NCBI RefSeq assembly: GCF_000203815.1 | Contig: NW_004457695.1 | Location: 558,001-622,000 of the forward strand | Direction of reading: 5' to 3' | DNA: 64,000 nt | Source: Cavenderia fasciculata | Lineage: Eukaryota > Evosea > Eumycetozoa > Acytosteliales > Cavenderiaceae | Shown: one piece after another, positions 1 to 12,242 of the stretch | Layout of the letters: every line of letters starts with the position of its first letter | Numbering within the stretch: position 1 is the first letter of the stretch | Translations under genes and position numbers: made by a program | The notes under the pieces: model-generated | What the model was told of the DNA's origin: nothing | Databases searched by the model: none | What the model saw: the letters and a program-made list of their open reading frames with translations, nothing else

Positions 1-968
1 AGTATCGAGTCTGGACTCGTTATAGATACCTTGCTTGAATGCTCTGGCAACGACTATATTGTCTTGACTCACACCTATTCGAATGGGTACAATGTTACTC
101 GCTTTAATGCTTCGGTAAGATAGGGACAAGATACATAACATCCGATACACTATCTCACTCTTCTCTCTCCTCCTATTCCTCCTCCCTTTAGAGTGGCGAA
201 ACAACTTACATCGGTGGCTTTAGTATACCATCGAATCCAATACTTAGTTCCCAATATCAATCATCTAGTATTTCCAATGGACTTGTATTCACCACCTACT
301 GTCCCACTGTAACACCCATGTTGACAATTATTGATTTAGACAATCAAACAACGTAAGTAGTGTGATCATCAATGATACTTTTGATAATCATCATCAAACA
401 ATACCAACAACAACAAAAACAACATTAATTAACCAACATTACAAAACTCTGCAGAGAGACAATCACCTTTAAAGGAACCACTTGCGATATGTATGCCTTT
501 GGACAATATGACAACTCTACCCAAACATTCTATATGGTTGGTTGGACTGATAAAAAGGCTAGCAGCCTTACTTTCAGCACCTACTCTATGATTACCAAAG
601 AGATCACCAATGTGGAGTTTGAATATAATTTGAAATACATAGGACATGTCCAAACCATCTACCTCTTTGAATCCCAACTCTATGCTTGCATCATTCAATT
701 TACATATGCTGAAGTCCTCCTCCTCGACTTTGAAACAAAGTCGTACAAGAGCATATTCAAACTCGACATTGCGTTCCCAGGAGGCCAATTTATATTCGAT
801 CCAAGAGGATATATTGTGGGAATGATGGTTGAAGATGATCAAGCCCAATATGGTGTTTACACGATCGATCTCCGCACATTGACAACTACACAACACACCA
901 TTCCAGTCAAAGACTATCAAACCTTGTCAAACATCGAGGCGGGTGACAATGCGTTCTGCGCCAGATAG
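1..968 (+). CDS. C-terminal part of an unrecognised, propeller-like protein (5' end outside window)
   Basis: I do not recognise this family. Three exons read through in one frame: 1-114, 192-352 and 455-968, with introns 115-191 (gtaaga...ttag) and 353-454 (gtaagt...gcag). The visible part is about 263 residues and ends at a TAG. The sequence is made of short strand-turn segments of about 40-50 residues, with motifs such as FIFDPRGYI and VYTIDLRTL that recall the repeating strands of a beta-propeller. No membrane segment is visible in the part present. The start and any signal peptide lie upstream of base 1. A degenerate relative lies about 1.2 kb downstream (2127-2605), so this is one member of a local tandem family. 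The exon model is well supported; the fold is inference. Confidence 0.72.
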
Positions 969-1589
969 ATCCCATTGCCATCACCATTGTTCAATAAACA
1001 ATTCCAACACATATAAAGTTGAACCTATTTATAAAAGTTAGTTAAACAAGTATCTTCACGAGATGACAACCACTTGGCGTACGCATCAACATTTGTAAAC
1101 TTGTTTGAGTTCTGATAGTAGAGTGGGCATGAATGATCTGTACTCCTCATCCGTCAATTTATTAGTGGTCATTGCATTAATTATAGTCAGAGGTCAAATA
1201 ATCCACCAACACCTCTAGTGTTGCCATCTTTTGTTTTGATAACACTGACTTTAATATCCTTCCAACAGACTAAATTGGTTTCCTGATTGGTCTGTACCAC
1301 CCAAATAACACATATTAGTTGTCTCATTGTACGATGATTGTATATACCATCCTGTGCCTGGTAAAGATATTACTTCCCTAAATTAATAATAATGAATAAT
1401 GATAATTAATTCCTAACTGATCACTCGTTATCTGCTTCTAGCAGACAATAATATTATGCAGATACTATAGTTACTCTTTTTTTTGATTATAATCAAATTT
1501 GAGCAATACTGGATATCCTTTAAAATTAGCATTCAAATTATTATTATTTTTGGTGTTGTTGTTGTAAGATTGGCAATAATAATAATAAT
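969..1589. other. Non-coding or decayed intergenic stretch
   Basis: No convincing gene is seen. A short open stretch near 1320-1385 encodes a plausible-looking peptide ending at a stop, but lacks a start and cannot be joined to neighbours. It may be debris of the same duplicated family that flanks it. Confidence 0.4.
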
Positions 1590-2605
1590 AATACCTACCT
1601 CTACCTTTTTGGACCAAATGATTGGAATATAAGATTCACCAACACAGTAATATTACCTCCAATCAGTAGAAATTCATCGCTATTTGACGATGGTAGTATA
1701 CCACCATTCAATTCTACCAAATCCGCTCCAGGTATAGGTATGCTTTGTTGAGTGATAAGATAATATACACAAAAAATAACATTATATATAATATTGGTTA
1801 AATAATAATATTCTTATTTAATTTTCAAGAAAAATTATTTTTAATTTAGTGATCGAGGAAGCACCAAGTCAACATTAAGATACTTTTAATGAAGACTACG
1901 AAGAGGGAAACAAAAGATCTCGGGTGGTTAGATACAAAATCTCGGTAGTGCCAGCAAACAATCATTCATAGAGTGGTATCAAAGGAATAGAAGATAATGA
2001 ATCATTGTCTGTTGAAATATTGGGTGCTCTAAACCTGTACCTAGAGGTATGTATATGTGTGGTTATAACTTATAGTTTATAAAATACCTAAATTAAACTT
2101 TACATGTTTTATTGATTGATTGATAGGTCATTGGAATGAATCGGAATCAATATTAACAATTATAAATGGAGAGAAGGATGAAGAAGAAGGATCATTACCA
2201 CTAAGAGATAACTCGGTGACTGGAAATACATCATCACACATCATTACATTTGATATTCCTGATAGTTGTTACTTCTCGAGTACCATGTATCAATATAACT
2301 CCAAGTTCTATGCTGGACTCTTTGATGGCTCTGGTACTTGTCCATCATTTATATTTGAAGTGGATATTGTTGCAAACACCTCAACATTAATAGCCACCAT
2401 CCAAAAAGATGACGCTTCTCCATTCGACTCCTACATTTATTTTGTATTCGATAATGTCAATGGGTATCTAGCATTGGTTGCAACGAATGCTCTTGATTAT
2501 AAAAAGCTCGATATTTGTATGGTCAATCTTAATACCTATGAGTCGACCAATATACTATACCAGACATACCTTTCAAGTTCAATGCTGATCAAGATGATTT
2601 TTTAA
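1590..2605 (+). pseudogene. Decayed or partial paralogue of the gene at 1-968
   Basis: The best-preserved part is 2127-2605, about 159 codons ending in TAA. It matches the gene at 1-968 by pattern: FVFDNVNGYL against FIFDPRGYI, and MVNLNTYESTN against TIDLRTLTTTQ, with a similar spacing of hydrophobic strands. A good acceptor (ttgattgatag, ending at 2126) precedes it and a donor (gtatgt at 2047) lies upstream. However, the frame needed upstream of that donor is closed by a stop near 2013. An additional open segment at about 1600-1735 could be an older exon. No start codon or continuous exon chain could be built, so I call it a host-gene relic. It may still be a gene with exons I failed to join. 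Confidence 0.45.
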
Positions 2606-2748
2606 TGACTCTATCTAATTAATAATAAACCAAAAATTTATATATATTCCATAAATACTTGCTTGGACTATAACAATTTTTTAAAAAAATAGTGACTCTT
2701 ATTCTTCTTTTTGTTCTTTTGTAACATTTATCACATCTATTATTATAG

Positions 2749-3537
2749 ATGGATAACAACAACAACGATATTGTATTAAAACAAGAATTTAAAAATAGAT
2801 ACCTGTTAAAAACTATACTCAAACATGCTCATCAACTATCATTGGATCAATTGACTTTTGATGATGGTCATAGTATTCCTAAACTTTATACATACAATCA
2901 ATTGACTAGTATTGGATGGAAAGTCACACCTCGCCATACACTCCATTATGTTATTATGTAAAATATGCACAGCTGGATATGATCAAATTATTCCTTCAAA
3001 CTGCCACCAACCAAGAAATGTCAAGTGAAATGACAAACTCTGCAATTTTAACGAGTGATTTGGCTAGTCATAATAGAATAATATACCAAAAGCCATGGTA
3101 ATCGCATCGGTGTGTATTAAATATGGCAAGTTGGATATAATCAATAGAATATGTCCAAAAGATGTGATGAACAATTCAATTGATGAACTTCTTACGGTCA
3201 GCCTAAGGTCCTCCCAACTACCAATACTTTGTCTTTTACTCGAAAATATGGCTTCCCAACCTACTAGTTTCCTTCATCTTATTGGTATGGCTTGTTCCTT
3301 TGGAAGAGGTGAAATGGTAAGGTTTCTGGTTAAATGCAAGATGGCAAGGGATGGAATAGTAAACCAGCAGATGATCATTCGATATGGAATGGTATAAAGT
3401 TTATCGCTCTTGACAAACAACATATTAATATTCTTGTGGCTTTACAATCCAAACTCCCTAAAAGTCTAATTGATGCATTTAAAATATCCAAATCACCTCC
3501 TCTTTTAAGAGGGTTCATATCAAATATAACAAAATAA
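2749..3537 (+). pseudogene. Broken copy of the neighbouring ankyrin-type gene
   Basis: This is a clear duplicate of the gene at 3667-5505. The first 63 or so codons correspond closely, as does the upstream flank ending in tattattatag before ATG. After the SIGW motif the copy jumps to sequence that lies about 350 codons further on in the longer gene (SPYTPLCYYVKYAQLDM), so roughly 1.1 kb has been lost internally. The junction is out of frame. A second jump after DLASHN leads to a stop, and a third open segment (3095-3397) shares KLDIINRI with the C-terminus of the longer copy, then carries about 75 extra codons with ankyrin-like helices. The later frame changes again before the end near 3537. 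No full-length product is possible. Confidence 0.8.
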
Positions 3538-3666
3538 ACTATATTTATAATTTTTCTAGCGCGGACATATATAAAAAAAAATTAAAGAAAAAGAAATTAA
3601 AATGGATGTCTTTGCGACGCTTAATCTTTTTGTTCTTTTTTACATTTATCACATGTATTATTATAG

Positions 3667-5505
3667 ATGTATAATAACAACAACAACAACAACAACAACA
3701 ATAATATTGTTGTAATAAGACAAGTATTTAAAAATAGATACTTGTTAAAAACTATATTCAAACATGCTCATCAACTATCATTGAATCAACTAACTTTTGG
3801 TGATGGTATTCCTAAACTTTATACATACAATCAATTGACAAGTATTGGATGGATGGTTAAAAATGGATATATTTCATTATTGCGTAGTAAGATTAATCGA
3901 GGTGATTATCTTAAACTACCAAAGAATAGAGAAAAGATTAAAACAATCTTTTGTGCAATCAGTGATCAAACATTATTGGATAAAATCATAACATTGGATA
4001 AATGGTATTTTTGTTACGGTCAAATGATACCTTTTGCATGTGCAAGTGGTAACGTCGTCTTGTTAGAAAAGATACTCAAACACGAGTTATTGCCAAAAGA
4101 ATATCTTTTTCCTCTTGAACCCTATTTAGTATTGGATCATGCATTTGCTTCAGGATCATTAGATATGGTTAGATATTTGGATACATCAGTCGATAAATGT
4201 AACATTGCAAAGTTGGAATGGGGAATATTTCGTTTCTGCAAGACCACTAGTTCAGACGTGGTTAAATACTTTTTGGATAGATCTAAAGAACGTATAAAAG
4301 TAATTAGAGTAGTTGATAGTTTTCCATTACTCATTGCATCAACAAATCCACTTCATCCAATATCACCATATTTAAAAGGGAACGAAACCTTTTTAGGTCA
4401 AGACCATATACTCGCGTTTATCAATACATTTGTATTCTTTAAACAAGAATCTTGGACACAAGTTCTATCAAGTATGCTTTATCTCGACAAATTTTCAAGT
4501 CACTTTCCCAAACCACTTTTATCCATTGTAAGAGATTATGATAGAGATGAAAAGGTTAAAGAGATACTAGAGAATAATCGTCCTTTTTTCAATAGAATTG
4601 GAGATTTACTTGTAGAGATTGGAACTGCAAAATTTGGTAATCAAGTTGCCATCAAGATGAAAAATGCAACTTTGGCATTAAAATGTATTGACAGTACACA
4701 TTGTACCTACAAACCATTATCAAATGCCTTGGTTGCTATACAAATGTTTCAACAAAGAATAGTATTGGATAAAAAAGTGATAGCAGATTTTGCAATTCTA
4801 ATTGGAGTTGAAGATTTTGGTATCGCCGGAACTTTTGCATCAGCCATCAATGCACCACACTCATGTTTAATAGGAAATGTTAATGGATGGAAGGTTAAAA
4901 AGGCCCATCAAATTAGATTGCATTTAGAAGGTTACACCTCACCATACACTCCATTATGTTATTATGTAAAATATGCACAACTGGATATGATCAAATTATT
5001 CCTTCAAACTGCCACCAATCAAGAAATGTCAAGTGAAATGACCGATTCTTCTATTTTGACTAGTGATTTGGCTAGTCATAATATAGATACTGCAGAAATG
5101 GTATTTCAAGCATTTGGAAAGTCATGGGACTCTTTTTTCAAATTTAACAATGACCATCTTATTCCATTCTCCAGACCATCATCAATTGGAAATAATCTTT
5201 TCAAAGTTGTGGCTGAAAAGAGTACACTTTCAACTAACGAAATTTTGGAAATCATTGTATCAGCTGGAAACTTTAAATTATTTGATTACTTTTGTAATTT
5301 GTATCCTCCTCTTACTCCTCTTCCTCTACAAGACCAAGACCAAAAACCAAGAGGGATTCCCGCTTGTCACATTTTCATTGCAACAAATCAAGTTGAAAGA
5401 TTAGCAACATACCTATCACGATTAGAACCAAAACCTCAGATTGAAGCTTTGTGTACCAAATATAACAAGTTGGACATAATAAATAGAATTGATCTTTTAA
5501 AATAA
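3667..5505 (+). CDS. Ankyrin-type repeat protein of a slime-mould expanded family
   Basis: A single open frame of 612 codons. After an Asn tract (residues 3-13) comes the segment VFKNRYLLKTIFKHAHQL, which resembles the N-terminal helices of dictyostelid ankyrin-repeat proteins. Degenerate ankyrin-like helices follow: ASGSLDMVRYLD near residue 165 and KYAQLDMIKLFLQ near residue 440. No signal peptide or catalytic motif is visible, so it is probably a cytosolic interaction protein of unknown partner. The start is the ATG just after a tattattatag that could also act as a splice acceptor, so an upstream exon is possible. It ends with KLDIINRIDLLK, where the broken copy upstream continues for another ~80 codons, so this copy may itself be C-terminally shortened. 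Confidence 0.78.
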   Translation: MYNNNNNNNNNNNIVVIRQVFKNRYLLKTIFKHAHQLSLNQLTFGDGIPKLYTYNQLTSIGWMVKNGYISLLRSKINRGDYLKLPKNREKIKTIFCAISDQTLLDKIITLDKWYFCYGQMIPFACASGNVVLLEKILKHELLPKEYLFPLEPYLVLDHAFASGSLDMVRYLDTSVDKCNIAKLEWGIFRFCKTTSSDVVKYFLDRSKERIKVIRVVDSFPLLIASTNPLHPISPYLKGNETFLGQDHILAFINTFVFFKQESWTQVLSSMLYLDKFSSHFPKPLLSIVRDYDRDEKVKEILENNRPFFNRIGDLLVEIGTAKFGNQVAIKMKNATLALKCIDSTHCTYKPLSNALVAIQMFQQRIVLDKKVIADFAILIGVEDFGIAGTFASAINAPHSCLIGNVNGWKVKKAHQIRLHLEGYTSPYTPLCYYVKYAQLDMIKLFLQTATNQEMSSEMTDSSILTSDLASHNIDTAEMVFQAFGKSWDSFFKFNNDHLIPFSRPSSIGNNLFKVVAEKSTLSTNEILEIIVSAGNFKLFDYFCNLYPPLTPLPLQDQDQKPRGIPACHIFIATNQVERLATYLSRLEPKPQIEALCTKYNKLDIINRIDLLK

Positions 5506-5665
5506 ATTATACTATATTAATAATATTTGATGTATTTTTACTAGTTTTATTTTTAGGTGATATAGTTGGTTTTGTTATTATTATTCCAATTTATAATAGA
5601 ATTTTAGTTGTAGTTGTAGTAGTTGTGTACTGGTTTTGTTATAGTTTGTCGACAAATCAATCTTA

Positions 5666-8600
5666 TTAATCCATCATTTCTTCGTTTTCGTTTGGTCTGA
5701 CCATGCCTGGGATAGCTCTTGCACGGTTAAGGGCAGCTTCCTTTTCTGCGTTTAATTCTTCGATATAAAGTTCCTTGTTATCGACGCCTTCTCCTTGGAA
5801 TTCCTTCAAATTGATAAGGAAATCACGGACAGCAGATTTAAATTCTGTAGCGTTTACATTGGTCAATGAATATATTTTTTGGACCATTGTTGCGACCTGC
5901 TGTCTTGTAACATTGGGCGATGATGAGAGGTAGTTGGTGACAACCTCACGTATATAAATAGAGTTGGTGAGGTTTGGCATCTGAGCGGCTGCTTCTTGGT
6001 CAAAGATGGGCACCTTGACAATTCCATTCTCAATGACGATAAACATGGCACGGATAACATCACACTGCAATGAAAAACCAGACTTGTGGAAAGAGTCTGT
6101 TAAGATGTAAAGAACGTCGGTCAAAAGTGACACCACATAGGTTGAAAAGAAGACATTGGCAATCTCTGGAACCTTGGACACGTTTTCAATCAATTCCTTT
6201 AGAATGTTCAAACCAGTCTCACTAATATTTCTCTCGGTATGTTTAAATGCCCAAACAATACAATCAACTAATAATTTAAATTGTTGTGCTGATAATTTTT
6301 GGAATACTATAAAAAAAATAAATAGAAGTTAATAAATTGAAATTATTATTAATTCTTTTTTCTTTTCTTTTTTCTTTTCTTTTTTTTTTTGTTTTTTCTT
6401 TTTCTTACCAACAAAAGCATGAGAATTAATTGAACGAATAAGATTAAAGAAATTGATACGATGGTATGGGAAATCTTCAAAGTTCTTTGTAATCATACTA
6501 AGAGTACATTCGAAACAAGCTTCGAGGATCTTTGGAATGTCTGGATGAACCAATTGTTTGAGTGATGTAACAATGACAGCCATGAGTGATAATACCTCTG
6601 GTTCTCTGGTTTCTGGGGTATTGGTTTGGTAGTCACCAAGGACGGCATCTAAAAGAGGTGGAATGAAATTTTGATAAATCATAGACTTGTCTTCAGATCT
6701 TTCAATAAATGTCTCTAAAAGTTTTAATGCCTCCTTTTTCACAGACTTCATACCAAGACCCAAAGAAGTACGTGTTTGATTTGGATTCTTTGACAAGAAA
6801 CTACTATAGGTACGATAAACATTTAAAAGATCGAAATAAATCTTTGTAATTTGAATCAAATAACATGGACCCAATGATGATGCTGCCTTGTTATTGGTTT
6901 TCAACAAATTAACAAATTGTCTTGTAACATCGATATTGTATAAATTTTCAACATTTTCTGATGCTCTATTCATAATCATTTGCCACTACAAAATAAATAA
7001 ATAAATTAATTAATATTTCTATCTATTTTTTGTTTTTTTCTTTTCTTTTCCTTTTCCTTACAGATTGATTTGGTAATTCCATAAATTTGTTTACCAATTT
7101 ATCACGAAGTGGAATATCAGTTGAAGAACTAATCATACAACCAACAGCTTCATAAAAGGTGTGAACTTGGTTTGGTTCGAGATCCGAGATGGTGACGTGG
7201 AGTTGGTTGAGGAGTTCGCTGATGAATGGGGATGGTTCGTCGACTTGGACAATGACAAACTTTCTCTTGCATTGTTTGGCAATCTTGAGGAAGGTGTCAC
7301 AGGCCATATCTTGAACACCTGGATGAGATTCGTGCATAAACTCAAACAACTTGTTGACGACGGTCTTGAGGAACTTCCAGTGATCCTTGAGGAAACGTGG
7401 GTACTGCCCGACAATGTACATAATGTCACTGGCAATGACAGCCTTGTTGTCCTTTCCACTCTTGACCTGGCACAGCTCAAGCAACTCTTTGATGACGGTC
7501 ACGAGGAACCGCTTCTCCTGCTCCTTGGTCTGCGACCCGCTGATCGAGCCGATTGCCCAGCACAACGTGTTGATCTTGCTAAACGACCACTCGCGGTTCT
7601 TGACCAACATGTCCAACTTTTCCAACATGATGGACTGGGTGTTTTCAGCGTCCAAGTTGGTGAGGAAGACGAGTGTCTCACGCATGCTCTCGTACAATGT
7701 CAACGAGTCAGTGTCCTTGGTCATCTCACGCACAATGTTGCCTTCCTCGTCTTCGACGACAATGACTTCCTCGGGCTTGGCCATCTTGCTGATCAAGACG
7801 GTACGTACTCTTGCCAAGATGCTCTTGTACAAGAGGAGACGTGGTGGTGTGGTCAACAACGTGTACGAAGCATTGTCTACGTAGAGGTTCTGTGACAAAA
7901 AGTTCCAATACTCGAGACAAATCTTAAAGATCTCGACATCGTCCACGTTGGAGATGTTGATCAAGTAGTCGTGTGCCAATGTCAAGTATGGAATGTTGAG
8001 TGGTGATTCCATCACCTTGAGATGAGCTCTAAAGAATCCAGTTAAAAACATTGTCAATTGATGTACAAAATCTTGTTCATTCTTGTCTCCATCTTCGTAT
8101 GCCTCTGGAATTGATGCTAAATTTTAAAATTTAAAAATTAAATAATCTTATTCTTTTTCTTTGTCTTGTTTGTTTTAAATTACATACATGGTTTTGGAAT
8201 GATAACTTTAATTTTGTTCATAAATTGATCAATGATATGAACGAAAAATGAATCATATTCTGAAGTAAGTGATAGTGACCCAATTTCAGTTAAACATTTT
8301 AATGTTGAATTTCTAAACATTGGTTCTGGGAAAAACTATAAAGTAAAATAAAGTAAATTAATGGTGTGTCCCCATTGTTGTGGAATAAATAAATATTTGT
8401 ATATATTTAACTTACTTTAAATAATAATAATTGAACCAACATGGATGGTTCAGGTATTGCGCTATCTCTATTATAAAGATAGTGTAGAGGAATCCATGAA
8501 AGGAATTTATGTAAAGTGTCTAAAGTTGCTTTGATCAAGGATGGTCTTGTAGCATTTTCAAGAATATACTGGCACAATTGATTAATTAATGAAAATTCCT

Positions 8601-9412
8601 ATTAAAAAAATATAACAATTATTATTAGTCGTTGATGATCATATGTTTTTGTTTTTGTTTATATGTATGTTACCTTTTCAAAACTTGATTTCAATTGAGC
8701 AATTTTAGATTGAGTCATTTGTTCTTCGGAAAAGTTGAATACTTCTTCAGAGAGTAATCTTAAAATATTCATATTGTTTTCACAAAGTGATTCATTGGTC
8801 TTGCTACTGCTGACAAGTTCTGGAATAAAACTAGACCAGTGATTTGGCCATTCTTTCTTTAAAATCTATTAAATAAATAATAATTAATTAGTATTAATCC
8901 CTAGTATACTGGCCATTTCTATCTATCTATCTACTTACGTGAACAAAGATAAGATTTAATTTGTTAAGGAAACCTTTTTCACGAGCAAATGAACCAGCAT
9001 CGGAACTGATACGAATGATGACACTGACAATATAGTTTTTGATACCATCGCATTGTTCTCTTGGTAAAGCTCTCCATTTGAACTTGATGAGCGACTCGAG
9101 AATCAAAAGTGCATAAAACTTGGTCTCTTGTGATCTCGAGTGTTCAAGAATCGAATCAACCTTCATCCATGAATCTGGGTGCTCTTGGAATTGTCCCAAT
9201 ACTGTTTGTGCCATTTCTCTCTACAATGAAAATAAATAAGTACAATGTGTTTCGTTCGTTTTGCATATATCATCTGCTCAGACGCTATGTATATATTGTC
9301 GTCAATCTATCCTTTTACATACCTCTGGAGATTTAGAGTAGTACATTGCATGAACTACTTGATCCAAAAGATTGACATCAAGTGGTTCGTTAAAGTTTAA
9401 TATTCTGTCCAT
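5666..9412 (-). CDS. xpo1: Exportin-1 / CRM1 nuclear export receptor
   Basis: A karyopherin that carries leucine-rich NES cargo out of the nucleus with RanGTP. Eight exons on the minus strand: 9323-9412, 8939-9220, 8674-8865, 8416-8598, 8188-8335, 7062-8116, 6409-6985 and 5666-6306. Together they give 1055 residues, close to the human protein (1071). The N-terminus ([15 protein letters not shown]) and importin-beta N-terminal segment align with the family. The NES-binding groove is nearly identical: [32 protein letters not shown]. The cysteine equivalent to human Cys528, the leptomycin B target, is present (about residue 514, ELLELCQ). The acidic C-terminal end (ENEEMMD) and REPEVLS are also conserved. 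The start is the first ATG in phase with exon 1. Identification is certain; exact splice points are predicted. Confidence 0.97.
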
Positions 9413-10555
9413 TGTTGTTGATGTTGTCTTTTTTGTTTCTTTCTTTCTTTCTTTAGTTGTCTATATGTAGGTGATGTGGTTGGTAAGCGGTCTGTAAAGG
9501 TAGTAGGTAAGTTGACAACAAGAGAAGAAGAAGAAGAAAAGATAGGACAAAAAGAGAGAAGAGATAAATTAGCTTGATGTTCAAAAAGCAAGAGATCATC
9601 AACGAAAGCGATGATGCATGCGCCCCAAATCTTTGGAGGGAAAATTATTTTTTTTAGAATTCTGTTGCTATCTCGTGAAACAAGATCTCTTCTTGGCAGT
9701 ATGTATCAAAAAAGATATCGTACGATATCCACTATATCTATCACTTGATCAATCAAACAATACAATAATAATAAAACAAACAAGATAAATACTTTTTTTT
9801 TTTTTGTATGTTTAGTTTAGTTTCTCTCCTTCTTGTTAAGTAAAGTTTGTATGTACAGTCAAAGTTTTAGTTTTAGTTTTAGTTTTAGTTTTAGGTTAAA
9901 TTTAAAGTCAAAAGTAGTTTAGTTATGTGAAGTTCAAAGTTAAGGTAAAGTAGTTCTTTTTCTTCTTTCTTTCTTGTATAATATTTGTAGTATTATCTCT
10001 TTTGGTAAATTTTTGAATGAACTAGTTGTTCAAGTCTCTTCGACTCATTATCGACTTTTCACGAAAATTAATTTTATTTTATTTTATTTTTTATATTTTA
10101 TTTTTTATTAAATTTATATATAATTTCTTGAAACCCTTTTATTATGAAGGTGAGACCATCTTGTCTTGGTCATTTTATAATTTCTATGTATATCTTAAAA
10201 TATTATACTTGTTCATTCAAGAGATATTTATGGCAATAATAAACTAACTGATTTTATGGGCGACAAACAAATCGATTTCATTGCGAGCTCTTTGGGAATT
10301 ATTATTATCATCGGACCAACTTGGTTCTGTTCATTCTTTTAAGAGGAGATTAGATGGGCTGAAATAGACTCTCGACACAATACACAGATACAGATACTAC
10401 TTGCAAGGTTTGGGAGATCTATCGACAACCCCCCTATGTGTGGTACGTACAATGATCATGGTTGGATGGGATACCATCCACCCCTACCCACTGACCCGAC
10501 CAAATCATCGTATACTAATATTACTCTACTCTCAATGTTGTTCAGTGAATAAGTA
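9413..10555. other. Divergent intergenic region between exportin-1 and the ABC transporter
   Basis: This interval carries the 5' flanks of two divergently transcribed genes. It contains homopolymer A/T tracts, a TTTTAG repeat and AT-rich open stretches without family resemblance (for example 10026-10247). A slightly more GC-balanced stretch at 10330-10530 shows no gene or RNA that I can recognise. Confidence 0.6.
9865..9894 (+). repeat. Five tandem TTTTAG units
   Basis: Five perfect copies of the hexamer TTTTAG lie in the exportin-1/ABC transporter intergenic region. It is simple-sequence DNA with no visible function. Confidence 0.9.
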
Positions 10556-12206
10556 ATGAGTAGCAATAATAATAATAATAATCATCAAAATGGACGATAC
10601 ACTTTATTAAATAATAATAATCATGATAATGATGATGATGAACAACATATAATTGTAAACGATAATAATAATAATAATAACGAAACATATAGAGAGAGAG
10701 GTCAAAGGACATCAATCGATAATAATAATTATTATAATAATAGTTTTGGATCTCAATCACCTCCATACAGTGACGACAACATGTGCGATGATCATGAAAT
10801 TGGTGATATCGACGAGACTGAACCTTCTTTACAAGATGATCAACATGTAGTTGGTGCTAATGGCAATAATGTAAACAATTCTAATACTAGAAGGAGAAGA
10901 TGGAAAAGGAATCCATTGGCACCAATAAGACATAGATCTAAAATCAAAAGATTATTGTCAACACGTGATGATAGAGTACCAACAACGGTGGAATCACATT
11001 TAAGAAGATGGAAAGATATTTATAACCAAAAGAAAACAATCAAACAACGAAAAGAGACAAGATACGATGTTAAATTATTACGTCGGTTGGGATCGATTAT
11101 ATCACTACTCTTTTACAACCCATTGGTGCCTATTGCACTGATAGTTGTGTTGTTGGGATTGGCAGTATCGCAGACGTATACGTCCAAGTTTACGGGAGAG
11201 TTTCTCGGGTCGGTCTATGCATCACTGTTTTCAGGTGACAAGCAAGAGTTTAGAAAGTCTGCTATCAAAGGACTGATGATTCTCATCTTGTCGGCAGTGT
11301 TTGATGCCACCATTAAAATGCTCAATGATATGTTGGCGTGGAGATGGAGACACACCCTAGTATTGACAATGCAAACAAGGTATTTTTCAAGGTCACTTTA
11401 TTATCGTCTCATTCAACTTGACGACAGTGTCGATAACCCTGACCAACGTCTCACCGACGATATTGACCAATTCTGTCAGTTGCTATCGACTATTCTGTCA
11501 CAGATGATTACTGCACCTCTCACGATCGGATACTATACGTATTTGACGTGGACGGGCATCGGATGGTACGCACCGGCCATTGTAGGAGGTTACTTTATCC
11601 TCGGATACATTATCACCAAGCAAGTCATGTCTCCACTCGTATCGTACTCGTTTCAACAGGACCGGTTAGAGGGTGATTTCAGATACCTACATCTGCGAGT
11701 ACGTACTTATGCCGAGAGTATTGCTCTTCAACATTTGGCACGTCGCAGATCAACCGAACCAACAGCTGTAGAGGAAGCACAAACTCGTCACCAGTTTGCA
11801 GTACTCATGCACAACAAAGTGTTTGTCATTGGGTTCACATATCTTTTGAACCTCTTTTCAGACCTCTTTACCTATCTCTCGCCACTCATCAATTATTGTA
11901 TCATAGCTATCCCCATCTTTCTCGGTTGGCAATCCTCCATATCGTCGACCAACGTCACCGAGTTTTCCTACAACTGTATCATGTTGGCTAGTGGTTTCAG
12001 CCAGTACATCAACGTCTCCACCAACATCTCTCAAATGTCCAGTTACATTCAACGTATATCCACCATGATTGAATCATGTGATCAACTCTACATTAAACAA
12101 CTTGAACAAGACAAGGAAAAATTAAATAATATTAATCATCATGGTGGATCATCTCCATCAACACCATCACCAGAAATGATTCATTCAATTCAATTAGATA
12201 TTAATA

Positions 12207-12242
<36 letters not shown>

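Noticed and set aside
7161-7895. Long plus-strand open frame opposite exportin-1
   Set aside because: It lies antisense to a highly conserved exportin exon with G/C-ending codons, which creates the open frame; it has no family resemblance.
9865-9894. TTTTAG repeat as a telomere-like tract
   Set aside because: Only five units, internal to a housekeeping block, and lacking the G-run of telomeric repeats.
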